Positions 37,960-50,434 of a stretch of DNA of 64,000 bases are shown here, piece by piece. This DNA comes from Halomonas borealis (lineage in GTDB: Bacteria; Pseudomonadota; Gammaproteobacteria; Pseudomonadales; Halomonadaceae), in NCBI RefSeq assembly GCF_004798905.1, contig NZ_SDMO01000006.1:62001-126000 (forward strand), in the 5' to 3' direction. Numbering within the stretch: position 1 is the stretch's first letter; each line of letters starts with the position of its first letter. A model generated the notes under the pieces. The model saw only the letters and a program-made list of their open reading frames with translations. It made no database searches and was not told where the DNA came from. The translations under genes and the position numbers were made by a program.

Positions 37960-38825
37960 ACGAGGCCGAATTCCACGGCGAGGTGATGGGGCGCCAGCCA
38001 CGGCGCACCTTCATCGAAGGCCTCGAGCGCTGGATCGATGAGTACGACGTAGCCAGCCAGGTGAAGGCTATCCGCCCGGTCGCGGCCTACATGGGCGACC
38101 GGGTGATGCTCGGCCAGGAGTCGCTCGACAAGGCCAGAGAGATGGCCCGGGATTTGCGCAAGAAGGGCCGCGCACAGAGCACGATCAATAACCACCTCCA
38201 GGTGGTGAAACGGGTGCTCAACCTGGCCTATCGCGAGTGGGGATGGCTCGAGCAGCCGCTGGGAGACAAGCTCAGGAAGAAATCGCCGAAGAACGAGCGG
38301 CATGTCTACCTGACGACCGAGGACCTCGGCGAGCTGCTACAGGCCATACCCGACCGCAACATGGTCGAGAAGAAGGTCATCGCTTTGGCAGCGCTCACAG
38401 GTTTGCGCCAGGGGGAACTACTCAGCCTGGATGCCTCGAACGTCCACGGTGGTCGCATCCTACTGCGACCAGACCAGACGAAGAGCGGCAAGGCTCGAGT
38501 GGTACCGGTACCGGAAGACGCGCGCCCGTGGCTGGTGGATCTGCCGTTCGCCACTACGTATTCGCGCCTACGCCATGCCTGGGAGACTGCCCGCGCAGCC
38601 GTCGGCCGCAAGGAACTGCGTTTCCATGACCTGCGCCACAGCTATGCGAGCATGCTGGCCCAGGCCGGCGAGAGCATGACCACGGTGCGGGATCTTCTAG
38701 GGCACTCGAGCCTGATCGTGACCAGTCGATACAGCCACATGTTCGACGCTGGACTCGATGATATTGGCGCGCGGCTGCCGTCGCTGAATGCGGCCATCTG
38801 CGACCAAACTGCGACCAAGCACTGA
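37809..38825 (+). CDS. Tyrosine integrase
   Basis: A 338-residue site-specific recombinase. Catalytic residues: Arg200 in TGLRQGE, His273 and Arg276 in HDLRHSYA, His299 in LGHSS, Tyr308 in SRYSH. The N-terminal part has an arm-binding strand set (ITVRYREKRDRWVV) and a SAM-like core-binding domain (about 65-150). It is 53 bases from the 3' end of tRNA-Leu, pointing to that gene as attB. Confidence 0.96.
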   Translation: MGITVRYREKRDRWVVTETHHGQRHQQTFAGTREGERQAYEYAAKREAALNEAEFHGEVMGRQPRRTFIEGLERWIDEYDVASQVKAIRPVAAYMGDRVMLGQESLDKAREMARDLRKKGRAQSTINNHLQVVKRVLNLAYREWGWLEQPLGDKLRKKSPKNERHVYLTTEDLGELLQAIPDRNMVEKKVIALAALTGLRQGELLSLDASNVHGGRILLRPDQTKSGKARVVPVPEDARPWLVDLPFATTYSRLRHAWETARAAVGRKELRFHDLRHSYASMLAQAGESMTTVRDLLGHSSLIVTSRYSHMFDAGLDDIGARLPSLNAAICDQTATKH

Positions 38826-38850
38826 GGAGGGGTGCTACGAAGAGGGAGGG

Positions 38851-38868
38851 AAATGCTGCTAAGCATTT
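38851..38868. repeat. Inverted repeat between integrase and tRNA
   Basis: AAATGCT-GCTA-AGCATTT, seven perfect pairs, in the 53 bases between int and the tRNA. Possibly an arm site of the att region or a weak terminator without a T run. Confidence 0.45.
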
Positions 38869-38878
38869 GATTCTGCAA

Positions 38879-38965
38879 TGGTGCCGGTGGTCGGACTCGA
38901 ACCGACACACCCGTGAAGGCGGCGGATTTTGAATCCGCTGCGTCTACCAATTCCGCCACACCGGC
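38879..38965 (-). tRNA. tRNA-Leu (CAA), prophage attachment gene
   Basis: An 87-base gene with encoded CCA. Acceptor GCCGGTG/CACCGGC, class II long variable arm, anticodon loop TTCAAAA (anticodon CAA, reads UUG). Its 3' end faces the prophage; the gene is intact after integration, so the phage att site must restore the 3' part. Confidence 0.96.
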
Positions 38966-39121
38966 AACGGCGCTGTATTATACGCAGGCGAGACGGAAGG
39001 TCAATCACAACCCCCTGACTTCGCGGCGGCGACAGGGTATCCTTGGCGGCTTGTCACGGCTCGCTCGAGCCCGTCGACGCTTTCTTCCTTCTGTCATCCC
39101 ATTATCCGGACGTTTCACCTC

Positions 39122-40162
39122 ATGCAGCGCGCCGACTTTCATTACGAGCTTCCCGAGGCGCTGATCGCCCGTTATCCCTCCGAGCGCCGCAGCGACTGCC
39201 GGCTGCTGAGCGTCGACGGCGAGAGCGGCGCGCTCACGCATCGTCGTTTCCCCGACCTGCTCGAGACCCTCGCGCCGGGCGACCTGCTGGTGTTCAACGA
39301 CACTCGTGTGATCCCGGCACGCCTGCACGGCCACAAGGCCAGCGGCGGACGCGTCGAGATGCTGCTGGAACGCCCGCTGGACGCCCACCGCGGCCTGGCC
39401 CACCTGCGCTCGAGCAAGTCGCCGAAGCCCGGCACCGAGCTGGAGTTCGAGGGCGGCATCCGCGCCGTGGTCGAGGGCCGCCGCGAGGCGCTGTTCGAGC
39501 TGCGTTTCCACGGCGAGACGCCGCTGGTGGAGCTGCTCGAGCGTCACGGCCATATGCCGCTGCCGCCCTACATCACCCGCGAGGACGAGCTCTCGGACCG
39601 CGAGCGTTATCAGACCGTCTACGCCCGCCGCGACGGTGCGGTAGCCGCACCGACCGCCGGGCTGCACTTCGATGAAGCGCTGCTCCAACGGCTCGCCGAG
39701 AAGGGCGTGGAGAGCGCCTTCGTGACACTGCATGTGGGCGCCGGCACCTTCCAGCCGGTACGCGCCGACCATATCCAGGACCACGAGATGCACAGCGAAT
39801 GGATCGAGGTCTCCGACACGGTTTGCGAGCAGGTTCGCGCCGCCCGCGCCCGGGGCAACCGCGTGATCGCGGTGGGCACCACCGGCGTGCGCTGCCTGGA
39901 AAGCGCCTGCATGAAGAGCGCCGACGGCGAGATCGCGCCCTATAGCGGCGAGACCGATATCTTCATCTATCCCGGCTATGAATGGCGGGTGGTCGATGCC
40001 CTGATCACCAACTTCCACCTGCCGGAGTCGACGCTGCTGATGCTGGTCGCCTCCTTCGCCGGTTACGAGTCCGTGATGAATGCCTACCGAGAAGCGGTAC
40101 GCGAGGGCTATGCCTTCTTCAGCTATGGCGATGCCATGTTCCTGACCCGCAAGACCCCCTGA
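39122..40162 (+). CDS. queA: S-adenosylmethionine:tRNA ribosyltransferase-isomerase
   Basis: A 346-residue enzyme that turns preQ1 in tRNA into epoxyqueuosine using the ribosyl part of S-adenosylmethionine. Family marks from the start: [65 protein letters not shown] (two parts), [21 protein letters not shown], and the end [13 protein letters not shown]. Length matches the family (about 350). First gene of queA-tgt-yajC-secD-secF, a common gammaproteobacterial order. Confidence 0.97.
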   Translation: MQRADFHYELPEALIARYPSERRSDCRLLSVDGESGALTHRRFPDLLETLAPGDLLVFNDTRVIPARLHGHKASGGRVEMLLERPLDAHRGLAHLRSSKSPKPGTELEFEGGIRAVVEGRREALFELRFHGETPLVELLERHGHMPLPPYITREDELSDRERYQTVYARRDGAVAAPTAGLHFDEALLQRLAEKGVESAFVTLHVGAGTFQPVRADHIQDHEMHSEWIEVSDTVCEQVRAARARGNRVIAVGTTGVRCLESACMKSADGEIAPYSGETDIFIYPGYEWRVVDALITNFHLPESTLLMLVASFAGYESVMNAYREAVREGYAFFSYGDAMFLTRKTP

Positions 40163-40181
40163 TTCCCCCTGCGGCCGGTAG

Positions 40182-41408
<1,227 letters not shown>

Positions 41409-41489
41409 CCGGCGGCCGGCGCTCACGGCCGGCCACCGAGCGCCGATGGACGGCGCCTTGTTTTCCCGCGACTCAGGAGATTGTCGTAC

Positions 41490-41825
41490 ATGCTGGACTT
41501 CCTCATTTCCCCGGCCATGGCCCAAGACGCCGGCGCCACAGGTGGAGGCATCGCTCAGATCGTGATGCTGGGCGGCTTCGTGCTGATCTTCTACTTCCTG
41601 CTGTGGCGTCCCCAGGCCAAGCGAGCCAAGCAGCACAAGCAGCTGATCGCCGGCCTGTCCAAGGGTGACGAGATCGTCATCGGCGGTGGCATGATGGGGC
41701 GCATCACCAAGGTCAGCGAAGATAGCGAGTTCCTGTCCATGGAAATCGCCGAAGGCACCGAGGTCAGCGTCCAGAAGACCGCCGTGGCTTCCGTTCTGCC
41801 CAAGGGCACGCTCAAGTCCATCTGA
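41490..41825 (+). CDS. yajC: Preprotein translocase subunit YajC
   Basis: A 111-residue single-pass membrane protein. It begins MLDFLISPAMAQDAGA, then the helix IVMLGGFVLIFYFLLWRPQ, and the conserved KRAKQHKQLIAGLSKGDEIV (two parts) and GGMMGRITKV. AGGAG precedes the ATG. Works with SecD and SecF, which follow directly, to support SecYEG. Confidence 0.97.
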   Translation: MLDFLISPAMAQDAGATGGGIAQIVMLGGFVLIFYFLLWRPQAKRAKQHKQLIAGLSKGDEIVIGGGMMGRITKVSEDSEFLSMEIAEGTEVSVQKTAVASVLPKGTLKSI

Positions 41826-41970
41826 TCGGATGCCCTCGCGCCCGCACCGCCGCCCGGCCGTGCGGGCCGCCCTGCGACCACCGAGGCGGGGCCCGGCCGA
41901 CCGGCTCCGCCCGGTGCTCGTGATGGCATAGTGTCCGAACCATCATCAGCAACCTGAGGGCAGGGCCCCC

Positions 41971-43818
<1,848 letters not shown>

Positions 43819-43827
43819 GAGAAGGTC

Positions 43828-44751
43828 ATGCAAGCGTTTATCAATCGACAGCTCGACTTCATGGGCAAGCGCCGGCTGGCCTTCATCGCCTCCGGGGCAA
43901 TGCTGCTGGTGTCGGTCGTCGCCCTGCTGGTCAACGGGCTGAGCCTCGGCCTCGACTTCACCGGCGGCACCCTGGTCGAGGTGCGCTATCCATCGGCACC
44001 GGCACTGGCCAGCGTGCGTGACGCCCTGGAGGCCGCCGGCTTCCAGGACGTGGCCGTGCAGACCTTCGGCGCCTCCACCGAGGTGCTGATCCGCCTGCAA
44101 CAGGTCTTCGAGGCCGGCGTCGGCGACCGCGTCGTCGATGTGCTGAACCAGGGCGGCGCCAGCGTCGACCTGGTCCGCGCCGAGTTCGTCGGCGCCCAGG
44201 TCGGCGACCAGCTGCGCGACCAGAGCGGCATGGGCATGCTGGTGGCACTGGGCATCGTGATGCTCTACGTGGCGGCCCGCTTCCAGTACAAGTTCGCCCT
44301 CGGCGCCCTGATGGCCCTGGTCCACGACGTGATCATCGTGGTCGGCGCCTTCGCGCTGTTCGGCCTGGAGTTCGACCTGACGGTGCTGGCCGCGGTACTC
44401 GCGGTGATCGGCTACTCGCTCAACGACACCATCGTGGTCTATGACCGCATCCGCGAGAACATTCGCAAGTCGCGTATCGACGACATGCCGACGATCTTCA
44501 ACGAGGCGATCAACCAGACCCTGTCACGCACCCTGGCCACCTCCGGCACCACCCTGCTGGTGCTGCTCGCCCTGTTGATCCTGGGCGGCGACATGATCCA
44601 TCACTTCGCCGTGGCGTTGCTCATCGGCATCGTGGTCGGCACCTTCTCGTCCATCTACGTGGCCGCGGCGCTGTTGCTGCCGCTCAAGCTCAGCCGCGAA
44701 GACCTGATCCCGGCCAAGAAGGAAGACACGGACGACGAGGAGCTGCCCTGA
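43828..44751 (+). CDS. secF: Protein translocase subunit SecF
   Basis: A 307-residue partner of SecD, nine bases downstream of it behind AGGAG. Six helices are visible; GLDFTGGTLVEVRYP is the conserved periplasmic entry, and the C-terminal block includes VIGYSLNDTIVVYDRIREN and LALLILGGDMIHHFAVALL. Acidic C-terminus (EDTDDEELP). Confidence 0.97.
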   Translation: MQAFINRQLDFMGKRRLAFIASGAMLLVSVVALLVNGLSLGLDFTGGTLVEVRYPSAPALASVRDALEAAGFQDVAVQTFGASTEVLIRLQQVFEAGVGDRVVDVLNQGGASVDLVRAEFVGAQVGDQLRDQSGMGMLVALGIVMLYVAARFQYKFALGALMALVHDVIIVVGAFALFGLEFDLTVLAAVLAVIGYSLNDTIVVYDRIRENIRKSRIDDMPTIFNEAINQTLSRTLATSGTTLLVLLALLILGGDMIHHFAVALLIGIVVGTFSSIYVAAALLLPLKLSREDLIPAKKEDTDDEELP

Positions 44752-44774
44752 CGGAAAGCCTCCTCCCGCCCACT

Positions 44775-44802
44775 AAAAAGCCACCCCACGGGGTGGCTTT
44801 TT
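44775..44802. terminator. Bidirectional terminator between secF and trpA
   Basis: AAAAAG-CCACCCC-AC-GGGGTGG-CTTTTT, with T runs on both strands. It serves the convergent secF (plus) and trpA (minus) operons. Confidence 0.93.
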
Positions 44803-44831
44803 ACGTCGCATCACCGTGCCTCAGCGTCGGA

Positions 44832-45671
44832 TCAAGTCGCCACGGTGCGCGCCTTCCGGGCGCCGCGCACCGCCTCGGCCAGGCCCCGCGTCAGCTCGAC
44901 GACCCGGCGCACCCCCGCCTGCGGCCGGTCCGCCTCGCCGACGGCATCGGTCAGCACGGAGCCGACCACCACCGCATCGGCGAAGCGGGCGATGCGCTCG
45001 GCCTGCTCGGGAGTGCGAATACCGAAGCCGACGCCGATCGGCAACGCCGTATGGCGACGGATCGCCGCCAGCTCGGCTTCCACCCCGGCGACGCTCGGCG
45101 CCGCGCCACCGGTGACGCCATTGCTCGACACGTAATACAGGAACCCCGAGGCATTATGCAGTACCCGCGGCAGGCGTCGCGCATCGGTGGTCGGCGTCGC
45201 CAGGCGGATGACATCGATGCCGTGCGTGCGGGCCGGCACGGCGAACTCCTCGTCGTGCTCCGGCGGCAGGTCGACCACGATCAACCCATCCACCCCGGCC
45301 TCGACCGCCTCTTCCAGGAAACGCTCGCTCCCCATGCGGTGGATCGGGTTGTAGTAGCCCATCAGGATCAGCGGCGTCGTGGCGTCGTGCTGGCGCAGCG
45401 CACGCACCATATCGAGTGTCCTGGCCAGGGTCTGGCCGGCCTTCAGGGCACGCAGCGAGGCGGCCTGCACCGAGGGGCCATCGGCCACCGGATCGGTGAA
45501 CGGCATGCCCAGCTCGATCAGGTCTGCGCCCGCCTCGGGCAGGGCCAGCAGGGTCTCTAGGCTGGCCTCGTAGCCGGGGTCACCGGCACTGATGAAGGGG
45601 ATGAGGCCGGCGCGGCCGGCGGCCTTGAGCTCGGCGAAGCGGCGCGCGATGCGGTGGTGGGGCTGGGTCAT
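44832..45671 (-). CDS. trpA: Tryptophan synthase alpha subunit
   Basis: A 279-residue subunit that splits indole-3-glycerol phosphate into indole. Start [19 protein letters not shown] at 45671. Catalytic Glu in [17 protein letters not shown] (with the catalytic Asp further on in [16 protein letters not shown]), phosphate loop GVTGGAAPS and [11 protein letters not shown]. Preceded by trpB with 13 bases between; no trpF or other trp genes adjacent here. Confidence 0.97.
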   Translation of the reverse strand: MTQPHHRIARRFAELKAAGRAGLIPFISAGDPGYEASLETLLALPEAGADLIELGMPFTDPVADGPSVQAASLRALKAGQTLARTLDMVRALRQHDATTPLILMGYYNPIHRMGSERFLEEAVEAGVDGLIVVDLPPEHDEEFAVPARTHGIDVIRLATPTTDARRLPRVLHNASGFLYYVSSNGVTGGAAPSVAGVEAELAAIRRHTALPIGVGFGIRTPEQAERIARFADAVVVGSVLTDAVGEADRPQAGVRRVVELTRGLAEAVRGARKARTVAT

Positions 45672-45684
45672 CGTCTCGTCTCCC

Positions 45685-46905
45685 TCAGTCTGCGAGTTCA
45701 TCGGCCAGGTGCCGGGTCACGGTATCCATGTCCTTGTCGCCCCGCCCGCTCAGGTTGATCACCATCAGATGGTCATCCGGCAGGCTCGGCGCCCACCGGA
45801 TGGCATGGGCGATGGCGTGGGAGGACTCCAGCGCCGGGATGATGCCTTCCAGGCGACACAGGGCCTGGAACGCCGCCAGCGCCTCAGCGTCATCGATGGC
45901 CACATACTCGCCGCGCCCGGACTCGTGCAGCCAGGCATGCTCGGGGCCGATGCCCGGGTAGTCGAGGCCGGCCGAGATGGAGTGGGCGTCCTGGATCTGG
46001 CCGTCGCTCGACTGCAGCAGGAAGGTCCGGTTGCCGTGCAGGACCCCGGGACTGCCGCCCTGGAGACTGGCGGCATGCTTGCCGGTATTAAGCCCCTCGC
46101 CGGCGGCCTCCACGCCGATCAACCGCACGCTCTGATCCTCGAGGAAGGGATGGAACAGGCCCATGGCGTTGGAGCCGCCACCGATGCAGGCCACCAAAGA
46201 ATCGGGCAGCCGCCCCTCCTTGGCCTGCAGCTGCTCGCGCGCCTCGCGGCCGATCACCGACTGGAAGTCACGCACCATCGCCGGGTATGGGTGGGGGCCG
46301 GCGACGGTGCCGATGATGTAGAAGGTGTTATCCACATGGGTGACCCAGTCGCGCATGGCATCGTTCATCGCGTCCTTCAGCGTGCCGGCGCCGCTGGTAA
46401 CCGGGATGACCCTGGCCCCCAGCAGCCGCATGCGATGCACATTGGCCTGCTGGCGGTCGATGTCCACCGAGCCCATGTAGATGATGCACTCCATGCCGAA
46501 GCGGGCGGCCACGGTGGCGGTGGCCACGCCGTGCATGCCGGCGCCGGTCTCGGCGATGATGCGCCGCTTGCCCATGCGCCGGGCCAGCAACACCTGGCCG
46601 ATGCAGTTATTGATCTTGTGCGCGCCGGTATGCATCAGGTCTTCGCGCTTGAGATAGATCCGCGCGCCGCCCAGGTGGTCGCTCAGGCGTTCGGCATGAT
46701 AGAGCGGACTCTCGCGTCCGATGTAGTCGCGGCGCAGCGTGTCCAGCTCGGCGTGAAAGGCGGGGTCCCGCTTCGCCGCCTCATAGGCCTCCTGGAGATC
46801 GAGGATCAACGGCATCAAGGTTTCGGCAACGAAGCGGCCACCGAAGCGGCCGAAGAAGCCATCGGCATCGGGGGCGGTATCGGCGAGCGGGTGCGACAGA
46901 CCCAT
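45685..46905 (-). CDS. trpB: Tryptophan synthase beta subunit
   Basis: A 406-residue PLP enzyme joining indole and serine. PLP Lys lies in [16 protein letters not shown]; the conserved [17 protein letters not shown], phosphate loop [16 protein letters not shown], and [10 protein letters not shown] at the C-terminus are intact. Divergent from the LysR-type regulator, with a 115-base gap that should hold the TrpI-binding promoter, as in Pseudomonas. Confidence 0.98.
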   Translation of the reverse strand: MGLSHPLADTAPDADGFFGRFGGRFVAETLMPLILDLQEAYEAAKRDPAFHAELDTLRRDYIGRESPLYHAERLSDHLGGARIYLKREDLMHTGAHKINNCIGQVLLARRMGKRRIIAETGAGMHGVATATVAARFGMECIIYMGSVDIDRQQANVHRMRLLGARVIPVTSGAGTLKDAMNDAMRDWVTHVDNTFYIIGTVAGPHPYPAMVRDFQSVIGREAREQLQAKEGRLPDSLVACIGGGSNAMGLFHPFLEDQSVRLIGVEAAGEGLNTGKHAASLQGGSPGVLHGNRTFLLQSSDGQIQDAHSISAGLDYPGIGPEHAWLHESGRGEYVAIDDAEALAAFQALCRLEGIIPALESSHAIAHAIRWAPSLPDDHLMVINLSGRGDKDMDTVTRHLADELAD

Positions 46906-47020
46906 GGCAACGACTCCATGACGGGGGGAATGACGCTCAGGATAAAGCGCGCCAGCGGCCTGTGATAATCGATCATTACTCGCTAATCTGTGAGAAAAGC
47001 TGACGTATCAGGAGCCCGCC

Positions 47021-47905
47021 GTGAGCGACCGCCTACCCTCGCTGAATGCCCTGCGCGCCTTCGATGAAACGGCCCGCACGCTGAGTGTCACCCGCGCGGC
47101 ACACGCCCTTCATGTCACCCATGGCGCGGTCAGCCGGCAGCTCAAGCAGCTCGAACAGCAACTCGGGGTGGCCCTATTCCGCCGCCAGGGCCGCGGCCTC
47201 ACGCTGACCCGGGAGGGCGAGCAGCTGAGGGCCTCGACCTCACCGTCCTTCGACCGGCTCACCCAGGCCTGCACCCAGCTGCGCCGGCGCGCCTCGGACG
47301 CACCGCTGGTGCTCGGCTGCCCCGGCAGTTTCCTCGCCCGCTGGTTCATCCCCCGCCTGGATCGGCTGAAGGCTCAATGCCCGGAGCTGAACCTGCACCT
47401 GACCGCCGATGAGTCGATGGCCGACCGGCTCGGTGGCGACGTCGACGCCGTGCTGCGCTTCGCCGAGCCGCCCTGGCCCGACGACGTTCGCGTCGTGGAG
47501 CTGGCGCCGGAACGCATGGGCCCGGTGCTGGCGCCGGAGTGGCTCGCCACGCCTCACCCCGAGGCCTGCGACCTGACCGCGCTACCGATGCTGCATACCC
47601 AATCGCGCCCCCAGGCCTGGTCGCAGTGGTTCGACGCCCGGGGGCTCGCCCCCACCACGATGCGTCATGATCAGTCGTTCGAGCACCTGCATTACATGCT
47701 CGAAGCGGCGTTGGTCGGCCTGGGCGTCGCCATCGCGCCGTCCTACCTGGTCGAGGAGGACCTGCGCACAGGGCGGTTGATCGCGCCCTGGGGCTTCATC
47801 GAGACGCCGGCCCGGCTCGGGCTGTGGTTGCCGGCGGGGCCGCCGCGACGCGATATCGAACGGCTGGCCGACTGGCTACGACACGAACTGGATCACCCTG
47901 CCTGA
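47021..47905 (+). CDS. trpI: LysR-type activator of trpBA (TrpI)
   Basis: A 294-residue LysR regulator; GTG start behind AGGAG. Helix-turn-helix at residues 10-65 (LNALRAFDETARTLSVTRAA, HALHVTHGAVSRQLKQLEQQ), then the effector domain (LVLGCPGSFLARWFIPRL and the C-terminal LVGLGVAIAPSYLVEEDL). Divergent orientation to trpBA is the classic TrpI layout, where indole glycerol phosphate is the inducer; that ligand is inferred. Confidence 0.9.
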   Translation: MSDRLPSLNALRAFDETARTLSVTRAAHALHVTHGAVSRQLKQLEQQLGVALFRRQGRGLTLTREGEQLRASTSPSFDRLTQACTQLRRRASDAPLVLGCPGSFLARWFIPRLDRLKAQCPELNLHLTADESMADRLGGDVDAVLRFAEPPWPDDVRVVELAPERMGPVLAPEWLATPHPEACDLTALPMLHTQSRPQAWSQWFDARGLAPTTMRHDQSFEHLHYMLEAALVGLGVAIAPSYLVEEDLRTGRLIAPWGFIETPARLGLWLPAGPPRRDIERLADWLRHELDHPA

Positions 47906-47915
47906 GCGACGCGCA

Positions 47916-47946
47916 GCAAAAAGCCCCCGGGATCGCCGGAGGCTTC
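47916..47946 (-). terminator. Terminator between trpI and the 48005-48358 gene
   Basis: AAGCC-C-CCGG-GATCG-CCGG-A-GGCTT hairpin; on the minus strand it is followed by TTTTT, so it ends the leftward gene at 48005-48358. It may also stop trpI transcripts less well. Confidence 0.72.
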
Positions 47947-48004
47947 TCGTGGCCGCGTATCGCCGGATCAGGCGACGGCGGGCCCGCGTCGGGACGGGGT
48001 GCGC

Positions 48005-48358
48005 CTAGGCGACGCCCTGGGCCTCGCCATCCGCAGCGGGGGAATAGTCCTCGCGGGCATGGTGATAGAGGACCCCGGCGTAGCCGTTGCGCTGCATCAC
48101 CTTGAGGATCTTGGCCGGATTCTCGTCGTCCAGGGCACGGCGCAGCTTGTCGCGCTGCTCATCGTCCAGGGACTCGTGCCAGTGGTAGGGCTCGCCATTC
48201 GCGCTGGCCGCCTCGGCTCGGCGGATCAGGTCCATCTCGACCCGGCCGCCATAGCGATACAGCAGGTCGTAGCCTTCCTGAAGGTGCAGGGCCGGCACAT
48301 CGCACGGCTTCTCCAGGCTTTCCAGCACGTTATAGTAGTAATAGCTGAGCGGTTCCAT
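48005..48358 (-). CDS. Hypothetical host protein
   Basis: A 117-residue protein starting MEPLSYYYYNVLESL; ATG at 48358 or 48361, behind AGAGGAG. Helical with DVPALHLQEGYDLLYRYGG, YHWHESLDDEQRDKLRRAL and a final GVLYHHAREDYSPAADG. Acidic and soluble. I do not recognise a family. Located between trpI and the suhB-like gene. Confidence 0.7.
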   Translation of the reverse strand: MEPLSYYYYNVLESLEKPCDVPALHLQEGYDLLYRYGGRVEMDLIRRAEAASANGEPYHWHESLDDEQRDKLRRALDDENPAKILKVMQRNGYAGVLYHHAREDYSPAADGEAQGVA

Positions 48359-48525
48359 CATCACTCCTCTCGCGAATGAGGGGCATGGCCCGGCGTCGAG
48401 CGCCTGCGGGCCGGGGTGCATGGAGCCGGGGCAACAACGCCGCCGACCTCCCCAAAGCTACACCCAGTGACGCGCCTAGAACAGCCCTGAAAACATCCAC
48501 CATCCGACGCCCTCGACCCATCACG

Positions 48526-48562
48526 CGAGACGCCCCCACGGCGGGGCCGTGGGGGCGTCTCG
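48526..48562. repeat. 16-bp perfect hairpin without T run
   Basis: CGAGACGCCCCCACGG-CGGGG-CCGTGGGGGCGTCTCG, 26 bases beyond the suhB-like stop. Probably acts as a transcription end or RNA-stabilising structure. Confidence 0.7.
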
Positions 48563-48587
48563 AGCGTCGCTGGAACGCGGCGTCGGG

Positions 48588-49382
48588 TCAGAAATGCGGC
48601 TTGAGCTGCTTCAGCAACGCCTTGAACATCCGCGGACCGGCGGCCATCAGCTGGCCTTCGGTGGTGACCGAGGGTTGGCCGTCCGGAACCCCCTGCAGGG
48701 CGCCGGATTCCTTGAGCAGCAACGAGCCAACCAGCAGGTCCTGCTCCTCGATGCCCATCACGAAGGCGGCATCGACGCGGCCGGCAGCCAGATCGGCGAT
48801 ATCCAGCAGCCCACAACCGGAGGCCCGCATCAGCTCAATCTGGGGCGCCAGCTGCTGGGTGACCGTCAGGTAGGACGGCAGCTGGCGCTCGCGCAGCCAG
48901 CTGTCCGGCAGGCTCATGGCGATGCGCGAGCCCGGAATCGCGGTGGCCCGGGAAACCCGCAGACGCTTGCCGTTGAGCTGGGCACCGCGGCCACGGCTGG
49001 CCAGGTATTCGTCATCGCTGAAGGGGCAGATCACCACCGCATGCTCCGGACGGCCCTTGACCAGGCATACCAACGACAGCGCGAAGCTCGGCGCGGCGAC
49101 GGACAGGTTGGAATAGCCGTGGAAGGGTTCGATGCGCCACAGCACGTCGGCCCCTTCGTCTTCGCCGGCGCGGTGCGGCGTGTAGCGACCCACGACGCCG
49201 TGCTGGGGGTAACCGCGGGACAGCTGGCGCGTGATCAGCGCCTCGGCGTTGCGCGCGGTGTCCTCGAGCAGCTTGTCGAGATTGTGTTCCTCGTGAGAGT
49301 TTTCGATACGCTCACGGATACGCAGGAACTGTTCGCCGGCACTGCGCGCGGCACGCAGGGCGTATTGGACCATCGGATGCAT
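48588..49382 (-). CDS. suhB: SuhB-like inositol monophosphatase family protein with degenerate active site
   Basis: A 264-residue protein in the usual suhB place, divergent from trmJ-cysE-iscR. Start MHPMVQYALRAARSAGEQ and end MAAGPRMFKALLKQLKPHF are SuhB-like, as are GRGAQLNGKRLRVS and DLAAGRVDAAF. The metal-binding motifs are altered: EE(S)GE is VVGRYTPH at 63-70, DPLDGTTN is EPFHGYSN at 85-92; only the late Asp215 is kept. It is therefore unlikely to hydrolyse inositol phosphate. SuhB also acts in rRNA antitermination with NusA/NusB, which does not need catalysis. Confidence 0.85.
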   Translation of the reverse strand: MHPMVQYALRAARSAGEQFLRIRERIENSHEEHNLDKLLEDTARNAEALITRQLSRGYPQHGVVGRYTPHRAGEDEGADVLWRIEPFHGYSNLSVAAPSFALSLVCLVKGRPEHAVVICPFSDDEYLASRGRGAQLNGKRLRVSRATAIPGSRIAMSLPDSWLRERQLPSYLTVTQQLAPQIELMRASGCGLLDIADLAAGRVDAAFVMGIEEQDLLVGSLLLKESGALQGVPDGQPSVTTEGQLMAAGPRMFKALLKQLKPHF

Positions 49383-49461
49383 GATCAGGCCTTGGGGAGT
49401 CGGTGGTGTTAAAGAACGGGTCGGCGCGAATCCTAGCAGAAGCACGGCTACCGCGCCATGC

Positions 49462-49503
49462 GCCCGCAGCCCGCAGCCCGCAGCCCGCAGCCCGCAGCCC
49501 GCA
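49462..49503 (+). repeat. Heptanucleotide tandem repeat
   Basis: Six perfect head-to-tail copies of GCCCGCA in the region between the divergent suhB-like and trmJ genes, ending about 50 bases before the trmJ start. Confidence 0.95.
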
Positions 49504-49553
49504 TGCTAGACTACGCCCCTGCATTCTTCGTCAGCCCCAACCGGACCCCCTCT

Positions 49554-50324
49554 ATGCTCGAGCGCATCCGTATCGTCTTGATCGGCACCAGTCATCCCGG
49601 CAACATCGGCGGCGCCGCCCGTGCCATGCACAACATGGGCCTGGCCGACCTGGCCCTGGTGGCACCCCGCTGCGAAGCGCTCACCGCGGACACCGTGTCA
49701 CGCGCCTCCGGCGCCGATGCCCTGGTGCATGATGCCCGCAGCGTGGAGACGCTGGAGGAGGCCGTCGCCGACTGCACCCTGGTAGTCGGCGCCAGCGCCC
49801 GCTCACGCACCCTGCCCTGGCCGATGGTCACCCCACGGGCGCTCGGCGAGCGGCTGCCCGAAGAGCTATCCTCATCGGAGAACCGCGTGGCGCTGGTCTT
49901 CGGCCGCGAGGACAGCGGCCTCACCAACGCCGAGCTGCAACGCTGCCACGCCCATGTGCACATCCCCACCAACCCCGACTTCAGCTCGCTGAACCTCGCC
50001 GCCGCGGTGCAGGTACTGGCCTACGAATGCCGGCTGGCCTGGCTCGAGCATGGCGAGCCCCCGCAGGAAGCGTCCGACGCCCCGACACTGGCCAGCCACG
50101 AGGAACTGGAGCACTACTTCACGCACCTCGAGCGCGCCCTGATCGCCATCGGCTTCCATGATCCGGCACAGCCGCGCCAGCTGATGGCACGGCTGCGCCG
50201 CTTCACCCTGCGCGCCCGGCCGGAGCGCATGGAGCTCAACATCCTGCGCGGCATCCTCTCGAGCACCGAGAAACTGGCCCACCCCGAGCGACCGGCCACC
50301 GGCGAGCGCGCGGCGCACGACTGA
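49554..50324 (+). CDS. trmJ: tRNA (cytidine/uridine-2'-O-)-methyltransferase TrmJ
   Basis: A 256-residue SPOUT enzyme that methylates position 32 in the anticodon loop. Start [20 protein letters not shown]; the knot motifs are [20 protein letters not shown] (two parts) and [22 protein letters not shown]-terminal helical dimer part ([37 protein letters not shown]). Start chosen at the family N-terminus; a longer frame would run through the heptamer repeats. Confidence 0.95.
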   Translation: MLERIRIVLIGTSHPGNIGGAARAMHNMGLADLALVAPRCEALTADTVSRASGADALVHDARSVETLEEAVADCTLVVGASARSRTLPWPMVTPRALGERLPEELSSSENRVALVFGREDSGLTNAELQRCHAHVHIPTNPDFSSLNLAAAVQVLAYECRLAWLEHGEPPQEASDAPTLASHEELEHYFTHLERALIAIGFHDPAQPRQLMARLRRFTLRARPERMELNILRGILSSTEKLAHPERPATGERAAHD

Positions 50325-50434
50325 GCCGCCAGCGCTTGAAGCCGGCTCGCCACACCCTCACTATGAAGGCAGCGTCGCGACCTCTGACACCGTCGGCGCC
50401 TCGTCCTCAGGCTCTTCAACCAAGGATCCGCCGC

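Larger units (their letters stand above)
1..38879. mobile_element. Lambda-like siphovirus prophage in tRNA-Leu (left end outside window)
   Basis: Continuous phage gene order: integrase and excisionase beside a tRNA gene, early genes, cI/cro switch, O/P-type replication genes, lysis cassette, terminase, head and tail genes. The head genes follow lambda order (Nu1-like, A, W, B, C-like, D, E, FII, Z, U, V-like, G/GT, tape measure). The right boundary is set by the integrase reading toward the 3' end of tRNA-Leu. No copy of the tRNA 3' end is visible near position 1, so the other att site must lie further left. Several early and replication genes overlap by 4 to 8 bases, as is usual in an intact phage. 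Two small genes appear frameshifted, but no core gene is broken, so the prophage may be functional. Confidence 0.93.
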
